Shown piece by piece: positions 26,678 through 35,301 of a stretch of DNA of 64,000 nucleotides (position 1 is the first letter of the stretch; every line of letters begins with the position of its first letter). The notes under the pieces were generated by a model that saw only the letters and a list, made by a program, of their open reading frames with translations, made no database searches and was not told the origin of the DNA. Origin of the DNA: Citrobacter rodentium NBRC 105723 = DSM 16636 (GTDB taxonomy: Bacteria > Pseudomonadota > Gammaproteobacteria > Enterobacterales > Enterobacteriaceae); contig NZ_CP082833.1 in assembly GCF_021278985.1 (NCBI RefSeq), positions 3,968,001-4,032,000 of the forward strand, in the 5' to 3' direction. The position numbers and the translations under genes were made by a program.

Positions 26678-27865
26678 ATGAACAACACGCTGAGACGGTC
26701 CACCCTTGCTTTACTCGCTTCCTCCCTGCTACTGACTATCGGTCGCGGCGCAACGCTGCCGTTTATGACCATTTATCTTAATCGTCAGTACCAGTTGAGC
26801 GTGGATCTGATCGGCTACGCCCTGACGATTGCCTTAACGATCGGCGTCGTCTTCAGCCTCGGTTTCGGCATTCTGGCGGACAAATTCGATAAAAAGCGCT
26901 ATATGCTGCTGGCGATCTCGGCATTTGCCTTTGGCTTTATCGCTATTCCGCTGGTGCATAGCGTCACGCTGGTGGTGCTGCTGTTTGCCCTGATTAACTG
27001 TGCTTATTCCGTATTCGCTACCGTGCTGAAGGCCTGGTTTGCCGATAATCTGTCGCCCACGGCGAAGGGGAAAATCTTCTCGCTCAACTATACGGTACTT
27101 AATATCGGCTGGACCGTAGGCCCGCCGCTCGGCACGCTGCTGGTGATGCAGAGCATTAATTTGCCCTTCTGGCTGGCGGCCCTCTGCTCCGCCTTCCCGC
27201 TGGTGTTTATTCAGCTGCTGGTTACGCGCGCGGCAGCGCCGATCACGGAGGAAAACAGCGTAGCCTGGTCACCGTCCGTGCTGCTAAAGGATAAAGCGCT
27301 GCTCTGGTTCACGCTGTCGGCATTTCTCGCCTCATTTGTCAGCGGCGCCTTTGCCACCTGTATCTCCCAGTACGTGATGGTCGTGGCTGACAGCGATTTT
27401 GCGGAAAAGGTGGTGGCGGTGGTGCTGCCCGTTAACGCAACGGTGGTTGTCAGCCTGCAGTACGCCGTCGGTCGCAGGCTGACGGCGGACAATATTCGTC
27501 CGCTGATGTCCTTCGGCACCGTCTGTTTTGTTATTGGCCTTGTCGGTTTTATGATTTCCGGCAACAGTCTGCTGTTGTGGGGGCTCGCCGCCGCAATCTT
27601 CACGCTGGGCGAAGTCATTTACGCGCCTGGCGAATATATGCTGATTGATAACATCGCGCCTGCGGGAATGAAAGCGAGCTATTTTTCCGCCCAGTCGCTG
27701 GGCTGGCTCGGAGCGGCGGTTAACCCGCTGGCCAGCGGCGTAATTTTAACCGCCTTTCCGGCATGGACGCTGTTTGCAGTGCTGATAGCGGCGATTGTCG
27801 CCGCCTGGATACTGATGCTCAAAGGGATGCGCGCCCGTCCGTGGGGACAGGCTGCGCTGTGCTGA
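26678..27865 (+). CDS. ydeE: MFS exporter YdeE
   Basis: A 395-residue major-facilitator protein with 12 helices, equal in length to E. coli YdeE, a dipeptide/arabinose-type exporter. Motif A appears as GILADKFDKKRYML. It starts MNNTLRRSTLALLASSLLL, though no strong ribosome site precedes it. It converges with urtE seven bases after its stop, which is where the core order breaks and the urt insertion begins. Confidence 0.92.
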   Translation: MNNTLRRSTLALLASSLLLTIGRGATLPFMTIYLNRQYQLSVDLIGYALTIALTIGVVFSLGFGILADKFDKKRYMLLAISAFAFGFIAIPLVHSVTLVVLLFALINCAYSVFATVLKAWFADNLSPTAKGKIFSLNYTVLNIGWTVGPPLGTLLVMQSINLPFWLAALCSAFPLVFIQLLVTRAAAPITEENSVAWSPSVLLKDKALLWFTLSAFLASFVSGAFATCISQYVMVVADSDFAEKVVAVVLPVNATVVVSLQYAVGRRLTADNIRPLMSFGTVCFVIGLVGFMISGNSLLLWGLAAAIFTLGEVIYAPGEYMLIDNIAPAGMKASYFSAQSLGWLGAAVNPLASGVILTAFPAWTLFAVLIAAIVAAWILMLKGMRARPWGQAALC

Positions 27866-27871
27866 GCTATT

Positions 27872-28570
27872 TCATATAGCCACCAGGCCGCGCACGCCCT
27901 CTGCTTCCATATTCTCCCCGCGCCCACGCTGGATAATGCTGCCGCGTGACATCAGCAGATACTGATCCGCCAGACCGGCGGCAAAATCGTAGAACTGCTC
28001 GACCAGCAGGATCGCCATATCCCCGCGTCGGGCAAGCTGGCTGATGACCACGCCAATCTCTTTTATCACCGAAGGCTGAATACCCTCCGTAGGCTCATCA
28101 AGGATCAGTAGCTGTGGGCGGCTCGCCAGCGCGCGGCCAATGGCAAGCTGTTGCTGCTGGCCGCCGGAGAGATCGCCGCCGCGACGATGCTTCATCTCCC
28201 GCAGGACCGGGAAAAGCGCATATATCTCATCCGGTACAGTTTTTGCCTCACGCGACGGAAAGCGGGACAGCCCCAGCAGCAGATTCTCCTCCACCGTCAG
28301 GCGGGGGAAAATTTCGCGTCCCTGCGGCACATACGCCACGCCAGCCTGCACCCGCTGATGCGGCCTGCGGCGGGTGATATCGTTCTCCTGCCAGGTAATC
28401 GTTCCGCTGCGCGCCGGAATCAGTCCCATCAGGCACTTCAGCAGCGTGGTTTTCCCCACCCCGTTGCGCCCCAGCAGGCAGGTCACCTCGCCAACGTTCG
28501 CCCTGAAGGTCACACCGCGCAGGATATGGCTACCGCCGTAATATTGATTCAGTTCATTCACCTGTAGCAT
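27872..28570 (-). CDS. urtE: urea-type ABC transporter ATPase UrtE
   Basis: A 232-residue LivF-like ATP-binding subunit. Walker A is GRNGVGKTT, the signature LSGGQQQQLAIGRAL, and Walker B LLILDEPTEGIQPSV. It is the last of five genes urtABCDE on the minus strand and begins ten bases after urtD. With UrtD it powers uptake through UrtB and UrtC. Confidence 0.92.
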   Translation of the reverse strand: MLQVNELNQYYGGSHILRGVTFRANVGEVTCLLGRNGVGKTTLLKCLMGLIPARSGTITWQENDITRRRPHQRVQAGVAYVPQGREIFPRLTVEENLLLGLSRFPSREAKTVPDEIYALFPVLREMKHRRGGDLSGGQQQQLAIGRALASRPQLLILDEPTEGIQPSVIKEIGVVISQLARRGDMAILLVEQFYDFAAGLADQYLLMSRGSIIQRGRGENMEAEGVRGLVAI

Positions 28571-28579
28571 CTTCGCTCC

Positions 28580-29377
28580 TTAGCGCCCGAGATACACCTC
28601 TATGACCTGCTCGTTAGCCTGCACATCGCGCAGGCTGCCTTCCGCCAGAACGCGTCCCTGATGGAGCACAGTCACACGATCGGCAATGGTTTCGACAAAG
28701 CCCATATCGTGCTCCACCACCATTAAAGAGTGTTTCCCCGCCAGCGTCCGGAACAGCTCGGCGGTGTATTCCGTTTCCGCATCGGTCATACCCGCCGCGG
28801 GTTCATCCAGCAGCAGCAGATGCGGCTCCTGCATCAGCAGCATACCGATCTCAAGAAACTGTTTTTGCCCGTGGGAAAGCAGCCCGGCGCGACGCGTCCT
28901 TTCTGTCCGCAGGCGCAGCAGGCCCAGCATTTCGTCGATACGGTCGCGCTGTTCGTCGCTCAGCCTGGCGCGCAGCGACGCCCGGACGGATTTATCGGTT
29001 TTCATCGCCAGTTCGAGATTCTCCTCTACCGTCAGCGCCTCAAAAACCGTGGGCTTCTGGAACTTGCGGCCAATCCCCTGACGGGCGATAGCGATTGGAT
29101 CCAGCGCGGTCAGATCGATGGACTGGTCATACAGCGCTTTACCGCTTTGCGGACGGGTTTTGCCGGTGATGACGTCCATCAGGGTGGTTTTCCCGGCGCC
29201 GTTCGGGCCAATAATGCAGCGCAGTTCCCCGACGCCAATATTCAGCGTGAGATCGGTTAACGCCTGAAAACCATCAAAGCTGACGTTGATGTTTTCCAGT
29301 TGCAGCACCGGGTCAGTCTGCTGACGATAGCGATCGCCGGGCATCTGGCGGGTAAAAAGTCCTTCGTCTGGCTGCAT
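28580..29377 (-). CDS. urtD: urea-type ABC transporter ATPase UrtD
   Basis: A 265-residue LivG-like ATP-binding subunit with Walker A GPNGAGKTT, a family insert TGKTRPQSGKALYD, the signature LLSHGQKQFLEIGMLL (H in place of the second G, typical of UrtD) and Walker B LLLLDEPAAGMTDAE. The start overlaps the urtC stop by one base (TAATG), so it is coupled to urtC. Confidence 0.92.
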   Translation of the reverse strand: MQPDEGLFTRQMPGDRYRQQTDPVLQLENINVSFDGFQALTDLTLNIGVGELRCIIGPNGAGKTTLMDVITGKTRPQSGKALYDQSIDLTALDPIAIARQGIGRKFQKPTVFEALTVEENLELAMKTDKSVRASLRARLSDEQRDRIDEMLGLLRLRTERTRRAGLLSHGQKQFLEIGMLLMQEPHLLLLDEPAAGMTDAETEYTAELFRTLAGKHSLMVVEHDMGFVETIADRVTVLHQGRVLAEGSLRDVQANEQVIEVYLGR

Positions 29378-30450
29378 TATTTTTCTCCTTTGCGAAACAG
29401 ACCAATCACGCCGCGCGGTAAAAACAGCGTCACGACAATGAATATCAGCCCCAGGAACAGCTGCCAGTACTCCGGCATAATGACGGTAAACAGGCTTTTC
29501 GCCCCGTTGACCATCACCGCGCCGATGACCGGCCCAATCAGCGAACCGCGACCGCCGAGCGCAACCCAGATTGCCGCCTCAATCGAATTGGTTGGCGACA
29601 TCTCGCCGGGGTTAATGATCCCGACCTGCGGCACATACAGCGCCCCGGCCAGGCCGCAGAGCATGGCGGAGAGCGTCCAGACCAGCAGCCTGAAGCCTTT
29701 TGGATCGTAGCCGCAGAACATCAGCCGGTTTTCGGCATCGCGCACCGCGGTGAGGATACGGCCAAACTTACTGCGCGCCAGCGCGAACCCCAGCCAGAGC
29801 GCCAGCACCAGCAGCAGTACGCTGGCGAGGAACAGGCCCACCCGGGTGCTGGTCGCGGTGATCGGCAGGCCCAGCAGAGTGGTAAAGCCGGTAAAACCGT
29901 TGTTGCCGCCAAACCCCGTTTCGTTACGGAAGAACAGCAGCATCCCGGCATATGTCAGCGCCTGGGTCATAATCGAAAAATAGACGCCTTTAATTTTTGA
30001 GCGGAAAGCAAACCAGCCAAAGATGAGCGCCAGCAAGCCCGGCAGCAGAATTACCAGCGCCATCGCCCAGGCGAAATGCTGCGTTCCCCACCAGAACCAC
30101 GGCAGTTCCGTCCAGGAAAGAAAGGACATAAACGCCGGTAAACCCTCGCCCGCCGCCTGTCGCATCAGGTACATCCCCATGGCATAGCCGCCGAGGGCAA
30201 AGAAGATACCGTGCCCCAGCGACAGCATCCCGGCATAGCCCCAGACCAGATCCAGCGCCACGGCCACCACCGCATAACAAAGAATTTTTCCGGTCAGCGT
30301 CAGCGTCCAGACGGAGATCGCCAGCGGATGCTCGGCGGGCAACAGCGCCAGAAACGGCAGGATAATCAGCGCCAGCAGGACCAGCGCGCCGACCAGCAGG
30401 CTGATACGCGGCGCTTTGCGCGCAATCGTTAAGGTCATTGGCATAGTCAT
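29377..30450 (-). CDS. urtC: urea-type ABC transporter permease UrtC
   Basis: A 357-residue LivM-like permease with about ten hydrophobic helices. LVWGYAGMLSLGHGIFFALGGYAMGMYL is the typical permease segment, and GGRGSLIGPVIGAVMVNGAKS the EAA-like loop. Its start shares a base with the urtB stop (TAATG). Confidence 0.92.
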   Translation of the reverse strand: MTMPMTLTIARKAPRISLLVGALVLLALIILPFLALLPAEHPLAISVWTLTLTGKILCYAVVAVALDLVWGYAGMLSLGHGIFFALGGYAMGMYLMRQAAGEGLPAFMSFLSWTELPWFWWGTQHFAWAMALVILLPGLLALIFGWFAFRSKIKGVYFSIMTQALTYAGMLLFFRNETGFGGNNGFTGFTTLLGLPITATSTRVGLFLASVLLLVLALWLGFALARSKFGRILTAVRDAENRLMFCGYDPKGFRLLVWTLSAMLCGLAGALYVPQVGIINPGEMSPTNSIEAAIWVALGGRGSLIGPVIGAVMVNGAKSLFTVIMPEYWQLFLGLIFIVVTLFLPRGVIGLFRKGEK

Positions 30451-32024
30451 TAGTCTGCAACCCTCCCTTTTAAGGCAAACAGGCCCTGCGGACGCTTCTG
30501 AATAAACAGAATGATTAACAGCAGAATGACGATCTTGCCGAGTACCGCCCCCATTTGCGGTTCAAGGATCTTGTTGAACACGCCCAGGCCGAAGGCCGCC
30601 GCCACGCTGCCGGCAAGCTGGCCGACGCCGCCGAGCACCACCACCAGAAACGAGTCGATGATGTATCCCTGTCCCAGTTCCGGCCCGACGTTGCCCAACT
30701 GCGACAGCGCCACGCCCCCCAGTCCGGCAATTCCCGAACCGAGGCCAAAGGCCAGCATATCCACCCGCCCGGTCGGCACTCCGCAGCAGGCCGCCATACT
30801 GCGGTTCTGCGTCACCGCCCGCACCCGCAGACCAAGCCGCGTTTTGTTAAGCACCAGCCAGGTGAAAAATAGCACCAGCAGCGTAAAACCAAGCACCACG
30901 ATACGGTTCCACGGCAGCACCAGACCGGCATAAACCTGCACACCGCCGGAAAGCCACGGCGGATTCGCCACCTCCAGGTTTTGCGCGCCAAAGGTCATGC
31001 GCACCAGCTGGATCAGCATCAGGCTGATCCCCCACGTCGCCAGCAGCGTTTCCAGCGGGCGTCCGTAGAGATGACGAATCACCCCGCGCTCCAGAATCAT
31101 TCCGACAACCGCGGTAAAGAGAAACGCCACCGGCAACGCAAACAGCGGATAAAACGCCAGCCATTGCGGCGCAAGCTGCGCCATCGTCTGTTGCACCATC
31201 CACGTACAGTACGCGCCGAGCATCAGCATTTCGCCATGCGCCATATTGATCACGCCAAGCAGACCATAGGTGATCGCCAGACCCAGCGCCGCCAGCAGCA
31301 ATACCGATCCCAGCGACAGCCCCATAAATGCCTGACCGAGCAGATCGGCCACCGCCATCCGCTGCTGGATGCGCTTCACGCTCTCCGCCGCCGCTTCGCG
31401 AACCCGGGCGTCTGGCTCATGTCCGGCATCGGTAAACGGTAGTAAACGCGCCTCCATCTCCGGATCGCTGGAGTCGCCCAGCAGGACAATTGCCTGACGA
31501 CGCACCTCGGCGACAGGGTTGGTCAGTTGCAGATTCGCCAGTACACCGCCAAGAAGAGATTGCGTCCGGCTGTCGGTTTCCTGCGCCAGCCGCTCCCGGA
31601 TATAGGGCAGCATCGCAGGCTGCGCATTGCGCTGAAGCGCGCTGGCGGCCATACGCCTCTCAGTGACACTGTCACTTAATAATTGATGCGCCGCCAGCGC
31701 TCCGGCAACCAGCGAACGCAGTCGGTTGGTCAGACGCAGCTTCTTCAGCGCCCCGGCTGGCGTCTGCGCCGCTCCCAGCGCGATATTCCGCCCACCGAAC
31801 TGGCTGAACGGCCGCTTCGCGCCGTCGGTAAAGACATTTTCCTTGCTCAGCGCCGTCAGCAGCGGCAGACGCTGCGGTTCGGGTGCCGCCGCCCACCGCT
31901 CCAGCAGCTGCGCCTGTTGGGTACGGCTGGCGGCGACAAACGTATCGGCGTCGCTGGCCTGCGCTATCCACGGCATCAGCCCCAGCGCCAGTAGCGCCGC
32001 AAGAATAAATCGAATAACGTTCAT
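30450..32024 (-). CDS. urtB: urea-type ABC transporter permease UrtB
   Basis: A 524-residue LivH-like permease. It has a signal sequence (MNVIRFILAALLALGLMPWIAQA), then about 200 residues of alpha-helical HEAT-like periplasmic domain (TSRTQ...LLGDSSDPEMEARLLPF), then eight or so membrane helices with GLAITYGLLGVINMAHGEMLMLGAY. The long N-terminal domain is normal for UrtB but not for LivH, which supports the urea-type assignment. The coding sequence contains the palindrome AGTGAC-ACT-GTCACT at 31662-31676. Confidence 0.92.
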   Translation of the reverse strand: MNVIRFILAALLALGLMPWIAQASDADTFVAASRTQQAQLLERWAAAPEPQRLPLLTALSKENVFTDGAKRPFSQFGGRNIALGAAQTPAGALKKLRLTNRLRSLVAGALAAHQLLSDSVTERRMAASALQRNAQPAMLPYIRERLAQETDSRTQSLLGGVLANLQLTNPVAEVRRQAIVLLGDSSDPEMEARLLPFTDAGHEPDARVREAAAESVKRIQQRMAVADLLGQAFMGLSLGSVLLLAALGLAITYGLLGVINMAHGEMLMLGAYCTWMVQQTMAQLAPQWLAFYPLFALPVAFLFTAVVGMILERGVIRHLYGRPLETLLATWGISLMLIQLVRMTFGAQNLEVANPPWLSGGVQVYAGLVLPWNRIVVLGFTLLVLFFTWLVLNKTRLGLRVRAVTQNRSMAACCGVPTGRVDMLAFGLGSGIAGLGGVALSQLGNVGPELGQGYIIDSFLVVVLGGVGQLAGSVAAAFGLGVFNKILEPQMGAVLGKIVILLLIILFIQKRPQGLFALKGRVAD

Positions 32025-32070
32025 CCCATCTCCCCCGAAGACAGCCCTCCCGAAGAAGGGCCGCGCCGTA

Positions 32071-33342
32071 TCAGTTGCTGGCCATTTTTACCGGCTGTTC
32101 CGATTTCTTATCATTACCGGCGATAAACGGACTCCACGGCTGCGCGCGCACCGGCTCCTCCGTCTGCCAGACCACGTTGAACTGACCGTTACTTTCAATC
32201 TCGCCAATCATCACGGGCTTATGTAAGTGGTGGTTGCTGGCGTCCATCGTCAGGGTAAAGCCCGACGGCGCCTGGAAGGTTTGCCCGGCCATAGCCGCAC
32301 GCACTTTATCGACATCGGTAGAGCCCGCCTTCTCAACCGCCTGCGCCCACATATGCAGCCCGACATAGGTGGCCTCCATCGGATCGTTAGTCACCACGGT
32401 ATCGGCGTTCGGCAATTTATGCGCTTTGGCATAAGCGCGGTAGTCAGCGACAAATTTCTGGTTAGCGGCGTTATCGACCGATTCAAAATAGTTCCAGGCA
32501 GCCAGGTTACCGACCAGCGGTCTGGCATCGATACCGCGAAGTTCTTCTTCCCCGACGGAGAACGCCACCACCGGCACGTCGGTCGCTTTCAGCCCCTGAT
32601 TCGCCAGTTCCTTATAAAATGGGACGTTGGAGTCGCCGTTGATGGTGGAAACCACCGCCGTTTTTCCCCCCGCCGAGAATTTTTTGATGCTGGCGACAAT
32701 GGTCTGATAATCGCTGTGGCCAAACGGGGTGTAGACCTCTTCGATATCCTTATCCGCCACGCCTTTCGAATGCAGGAACGCGCGCAGGATCTTATTGGTG
32801 GTGCGCGGATAAACGTAGTCCGTACCGAGAAGGAAGAATCGTTTAGCGCTGCCGCCATCCTCACTCAGCAGATACTCAACCGCCGGAATCGCCTGCTGGT
32901 TCGGCGCCGCCCCGGTATAAAAGACGTTTGGCGACATCTCTTCCCCTTCATACTGCACCGGATAAAACAGCAGACCGTTCAGCTCTTCAAACACCGGCAA
33001 TACCGATTTCCGCGACACCGAGGTCCAGCAGCCAAGCACCACCGCCACTTTATCCTGGCTCAGAAGCTGTCGCGCTTTTTCGGCAAACAGCGGCCAGTTC
33101 GAGGCCGGGTCCACCACAACCGGCTCCAGCTTTTTGCCCAGTACGCCGCCTTTGGCATTAATTTCATCAATGGTCATCAGCGCCACGTCTTTCAGCGGCG
33201 TCTCGGAGATGGCCATCGTGCCGGAAAGCGAATGCATAATGCCGACCTTAATGGTGTCGGCGGCCTGAACGCTGAAACTGAATCCCATCGCCGCCACCGA
33301 GGCGGAAAGAGCGAAGGCTTTAAGTAATGTACGACGCTGCAT
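32071..33342 (-). CDS. urtA: urea-type ABC transporter binding protein UrtA
   Basis: A 423-residue periplasmic binding protein of the Liv/amide family. The signal begins MQRRTLLKAF; the RRTLLK run is like a twin-arginine motif, and cleavage is expected after SVQA. The mature start ADTIKVGIMHSLSGTMAISETPLKD and GCWTSVSRKSVLPV are typical of UrtA. I start at MQRR, with AGGAG eight bases upstream, not 69 bases earlier. It leads the urtABCDE operon. No urease genes are in the window; amidases elsewhere or formamide/acetamide as substrate are alternatives. A sigma-54-like promoter lies 90-100 bases upstream. Confidence 0.92.
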   Translation of the reverse strand: MQRRTLLKAFALSASVAAMGFSFSVQAADTIKVGIMHSLSGTMAISETPLKDVALMTIDEINAKGGVLGKKLEPVVVDPASNWPLFAEKARQLLSQDKVAVVLGCWTSVSRKSVLPVFEELNGLLFYPVQYEGEEMSPNVFYTGAAPNQQAIPAVEYLLSEDGGSAKRFFLLGTDYVYPRTTNKILRAFLHSKGVADKDIEEVYTPFGHSDYQTIVASIKKFSAGGKTAVVSTINGDSNVPFYKELANQGLKATDVPVVAFSVGEEELRGIDARPLVGNLAAWNYFESVDNAANQKFVADYRAYAKAHKLPNADTVVTNDPMEATYVGLHMWAQAVEKAGSTDVDKVRAAMAGQTFQAPSGFTLTMDASNHHLHKPVMIGEIESNGQFNVVWQTEEPVRAQPWSPFIAGNDKKSEQPVKMASN

Positions 33343-33429
33343 AATTTCACTCCTGAAAACAAAATTGCTGTGAGTTCCGCTGCGCGCCGACAAACAAAAC
33401 GGCGCAAACATTATGTTCAGAAGGAATAA

Positions 33430-33445
33430 GGCAAAAAGAATGCCA
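33430..33445 (-). promoter_or_regulatory. candidate sigma-54 promoter of urtABCDE
   Basis: On the minus strand TGGCAT-N5-TTGCC fits the -24/-12 consensus TGGCAC-N5-TTGCW with exact spacing. Nitrogen-starvation control of a urea importer is the usual pattern. Confidence 0.6.
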
Positions 33446-33517
33446 GAACGGCACAGAAGAAGTTAACGCGCGGAATAAGGCGCCAGAAAGGGGCGATGAA
33501 CCAAAATGAAACAGCGC

Positions 33518-33534
33518 TGCGCGATTGGCGTGCA
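33518..33534. promoter_or_regulatory. candidate NtrC enhancer site
   Basis: TGCGCGATTGGCGTGCA matches the NtrC consensus TGCACC-N5-GGTGCA at nine of twelve arm positions. It lies about 90 bases upstream of the sigma-54-like promoter, a normal enhancer distance. Confidence 0.45.
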
Positions 33535-33559
33535 GCGCCATGGGCACTAATGAGGCAAA

Positions 33560-34663
33560 TTACCAGACCTGTTGGGCTATTTCGGTGATCAGCTTAATTT
33601 TGCTCCACTGTTGGGCCTCGGTGAGGGTATTTCCCTCTTCCGTTGAGGCAAAACCGCACTGCGGGCTGAGGCAAATTTGCGCTTTGTCGACATACTGTGT
33701 GGCTTCCTGCAGGCGCGCCTTGACGCCCTGCGGGTTTTCCAGTTCGCCATTTTTGGTGGTGATCAGGCCCAGCACAACCTGCTGATGCCCCGGACGGATA
33801 AAGCGCAGCGGCGCGAAATCGCCGGAACGATCGTTGTCATACTCAAGGAAAAACGCATCGACGTTGACGCCGCCAAACAGCACTTCCGCTACCGGTTCAT
33901 AGCCGCCTTCCGAAATCCAGGTGGAGCGGAAGTTGCCGCGACAGACGTGCAGGCCCACCGTCAGATCGGCAGGTTTATCGGCCAGCGCACGGTTGATGAC
34001 GCTGGCGTAAATCCGCGCCAGTTCGTCCGGATCGTCGCCGCGTTGGCGAATTTGCTGACGCTGGGCGTCTGAACACAGATAGGCCCATACCGTGTCATCC
34101 AGTTGCAGATAGCGGCAGCCAGCGGCGTAAAAGGCATGGATGGCGTCGCGCCAGGTGGTCGCCAGATCGTCAAAATAGGCGTCCAGCTGCGGATATACCG
34201 TGACATCGATGTCCTTACGTCCGCCGCGAAAATGCAGCACGCTGGGGCTGGGAATGGTCATTTTCGGCTGCGCGTCGCCGCTGATGCTTTTCAGATAGCG
34301 AAAATCCTCCAGCATCGGATGATCGCCAAACGCGAGTTTTCCTGTCACGCGTACCCCGTGGGCTTTGGTCTGCACGCCGTTGAACTGGATACCCTGCTCC
34401 GCATCGTAGCGCTCAACACCCTGTAAACCGTCAAAAAAGTCAAAATGCCACCACGCCCGGCGAAATTCCCCGTCGGTGACGACGTGCAGGCCGCAGGCGC
34501 ACTGCTGCTCCACCACGCGGCGAATAGCCTCATCTTCCACGGCACGCAACTGCTGCGCGCTCAGTTCGCCGCGGGAAAACTGCTGGCGGGCCTGCTTAAT
34601 AACATCGGGGCGTAAAAAGCTGCCAACCACTTCTGCGCGATACGGGGGCTGTTGTCTTTGCAT
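33560..34663 (-). CDS. MetE-C-terminal-like methionine synthase (YxjG family)
   Basis: A 367-residue cobalamin-independent methionine-synthase-like protein of the short YxjG/YxjH type, lacking the N-terminal half of full MetE. Zinc ligands are expected at GLHVCRGN (H and C), in the acidic LEYDNDRSGDF region, and SPQCGFAS. It begins with EVVGSFLRP, as in the family, after AAAGGAG. Members transfer a methyl group to homocysteine from an unknown small donor, or act in sulfur salvage. It is the gene before urtA, in the same direction but separated by 217 bases that hold the urt promoter. Candidate MetJ boxes are upstream. Confidence 0.85.
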   Translation of the reverse strand: MQRQQPPYRAEVVGSFLRPDVIKQARQQFSRGELSAQQLRAVEDEAIRRVVEQQCACGLHVVTDGEFRRAWWHFDFFDGLQGVERYDAEQGIQFNGVQTKAHGVRVTGKLAFGDHPMLEDFRYLKSISGDAQPKMTIPSPSVLHFRGGRKDIDVTVYPQLDAYFDDLATTWRDAIHAFYAAGCRYLQLDDTVWAYLCSDAQRQQIRQRGDDPDELARIYASVINRALADKPADLTVGLHVCRGNFRSTWISEGGYEPVAEVLFGGVNVDAFFLEYDNDRSGDFAPLRFIRPGHQQVVLGLITTKNGELENPQGVKARLQEATQYVDKAQICLSPQCGFASTEEGNTLTEAQQWSKIKLITEIAQQVW

Positions 34664-34724
34664 GCGTTCTCCTTTGCCGTCCGGTACTGATTTCCGGACG
34701 TGATAGTTTCTTATTTGAATACTC

Positions 34725-34748
34725 AGACTTCTGGATGGCTATGCGTCC
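34725..34748. promoter_or_regulatory. candidate tandem MetJ boxes
   Basis: Three consecutive octamers AGACTTCT, GGATGGCT and ATGCGTCC match the MetJ box AGACGTCT at seven, five and five of eight positions. They lie 62 to 85 bases upstream of the MetE-like gene, a plausible operator. The second and third are weak. Confidence 0.4.
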
Positions 34749-34890
34749 AGATTGTCATGCTATGCCCGTGCAGGCAAACGAGATAAATTCATGGCAGTTG
34801 AAATAAATTCATCTTCCGTTCGTCTTTGCGGCAAAGGGGTCGCCATCGCGATATCGTAAAAAATTTACTCTTTTAACCAAATAATCACTT

Positions 34891-34925
34891 AATTCAGCTT
34901 ATATTTAGATTACAGCTGCTATTAT
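34891..34925 (+). promoter_or_regulatory. PhoP-type promoter of mgtS
   Basis: AATTCA-GCTTA-TATTTA resembles the PhoP box (direct hexamer repeat of TGTTTA, 11-base period; the second copy five of six). Twelve bases later is a -10, TATTAT, the usual PhoP layout. The transcript would start near 34932, leaving a leader of about 57 bases. The rest of the gap from 34664 shows no further gene. Confidence 0.5.
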
Positions 34926-34988
34926 TTCACTCACCTGAAGAAATTAAGGTAAGCGAGGAAACTGACAATTAATTAAATGGAGGCAAAC

Positions 34989-35084
34989 ATGCTCGGAAAT
35001 ATCAACGTATTTATGGCAGTATTGGGAGTAATCTTATTCTCCGGATTTCTGGCCGCCTATTTCAGTCATAAATGGGATGATTAA
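34989..35084 (+). CDS. mgtS: small protein MgtS
   Basis: A 31-residue single-pass membrane protein, identical in length and nearly in sequence to E. coli MgtS (YneM): MLGNINVFMAVLG opening, a hydrophobic core with FSGFLAAYF, and the end SHKWDD. MgtS is made at low magnesium and stabilises the MgtA importer and affects PitA. AATGGAGG lies seven bases before the ATG. It has its own PhoP-like promoter and terminator. Confidence 0.96.
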   Translation: MLGNINVFMAVLGVILFSGFLAAYFSHKWDD

Positions 35085-35110
35085 TGAACGGAGATAACTC
35101 CTCACCGACC

Positions 35111-35150
35111 AGGCCCCTTGTCGCAGATTTTGCACAAGGGGCCTTTTTTA
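35111..35150 (+). terminator. mgtS terminator
   Basis: AGGCCCCTTGT and ACAAGGGGCCT form an 11-base stem with a 12-base loop, followed by a T-run. It ends about 12 bases before the convergent terminator of mgrR. Confidence 0.93.
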
Positions 35151-35162
35151 TACGTAAGAAAT

Positions 35163-35259
35163 AAAAAAAACCGCCGGAGAACCGACGGTAAAATGCTTGC
35201 ATGGATAGATTTGTTTTACTCTTTTCGCAGCCAATGCACTTCGTGCGCGACAACGAATC
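35163..35259 (-). ncRNA. mgrR: small regulatory RNA MgrR
   Basis: A 97-base transcript can be read on the minus strand from a G seven bases after a TAAGTT -10 to the T-run of the terminator ACCGTCGG-TTCT-CCGGCGGT. E. coli MgrR is 98 nt, PhoP-activated and lies next to mgtS, so position, length and promoter all agree. It is an Hfq-dependent RNA that represses eptB (lipopolysaccharide modification). Identification rests on synteny and architecture; I did not align it to the E. coli RNA. Confidence 0.82.
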
Positions 35260-35266
35260 GGAAAAC

Positions 35267-35301
35267 AACTTACCACGCCTTGTGTCAATGGAAGTTAAAC
35301 A
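35267..35301 (-). promoter_or_regulatory. PhoP-type promoter of mgrR
   Basis: Minus strand: TGTTTA-ACTTC-CATTGA, then 12 bases, then TAAGTT as -10, and a G seven bases later. The first half-site is perfect and the second matches three of six. The spacing is that of PhoP-activated promoters. Confidence 0.65.

Noticed and set aside
32227..33327. 366-codon open frame on the plus strand
   Set aside because: Antisense shadow of urtA; no ribosome site, no family motif, arginine/histidine-rich composition typical of shadows.
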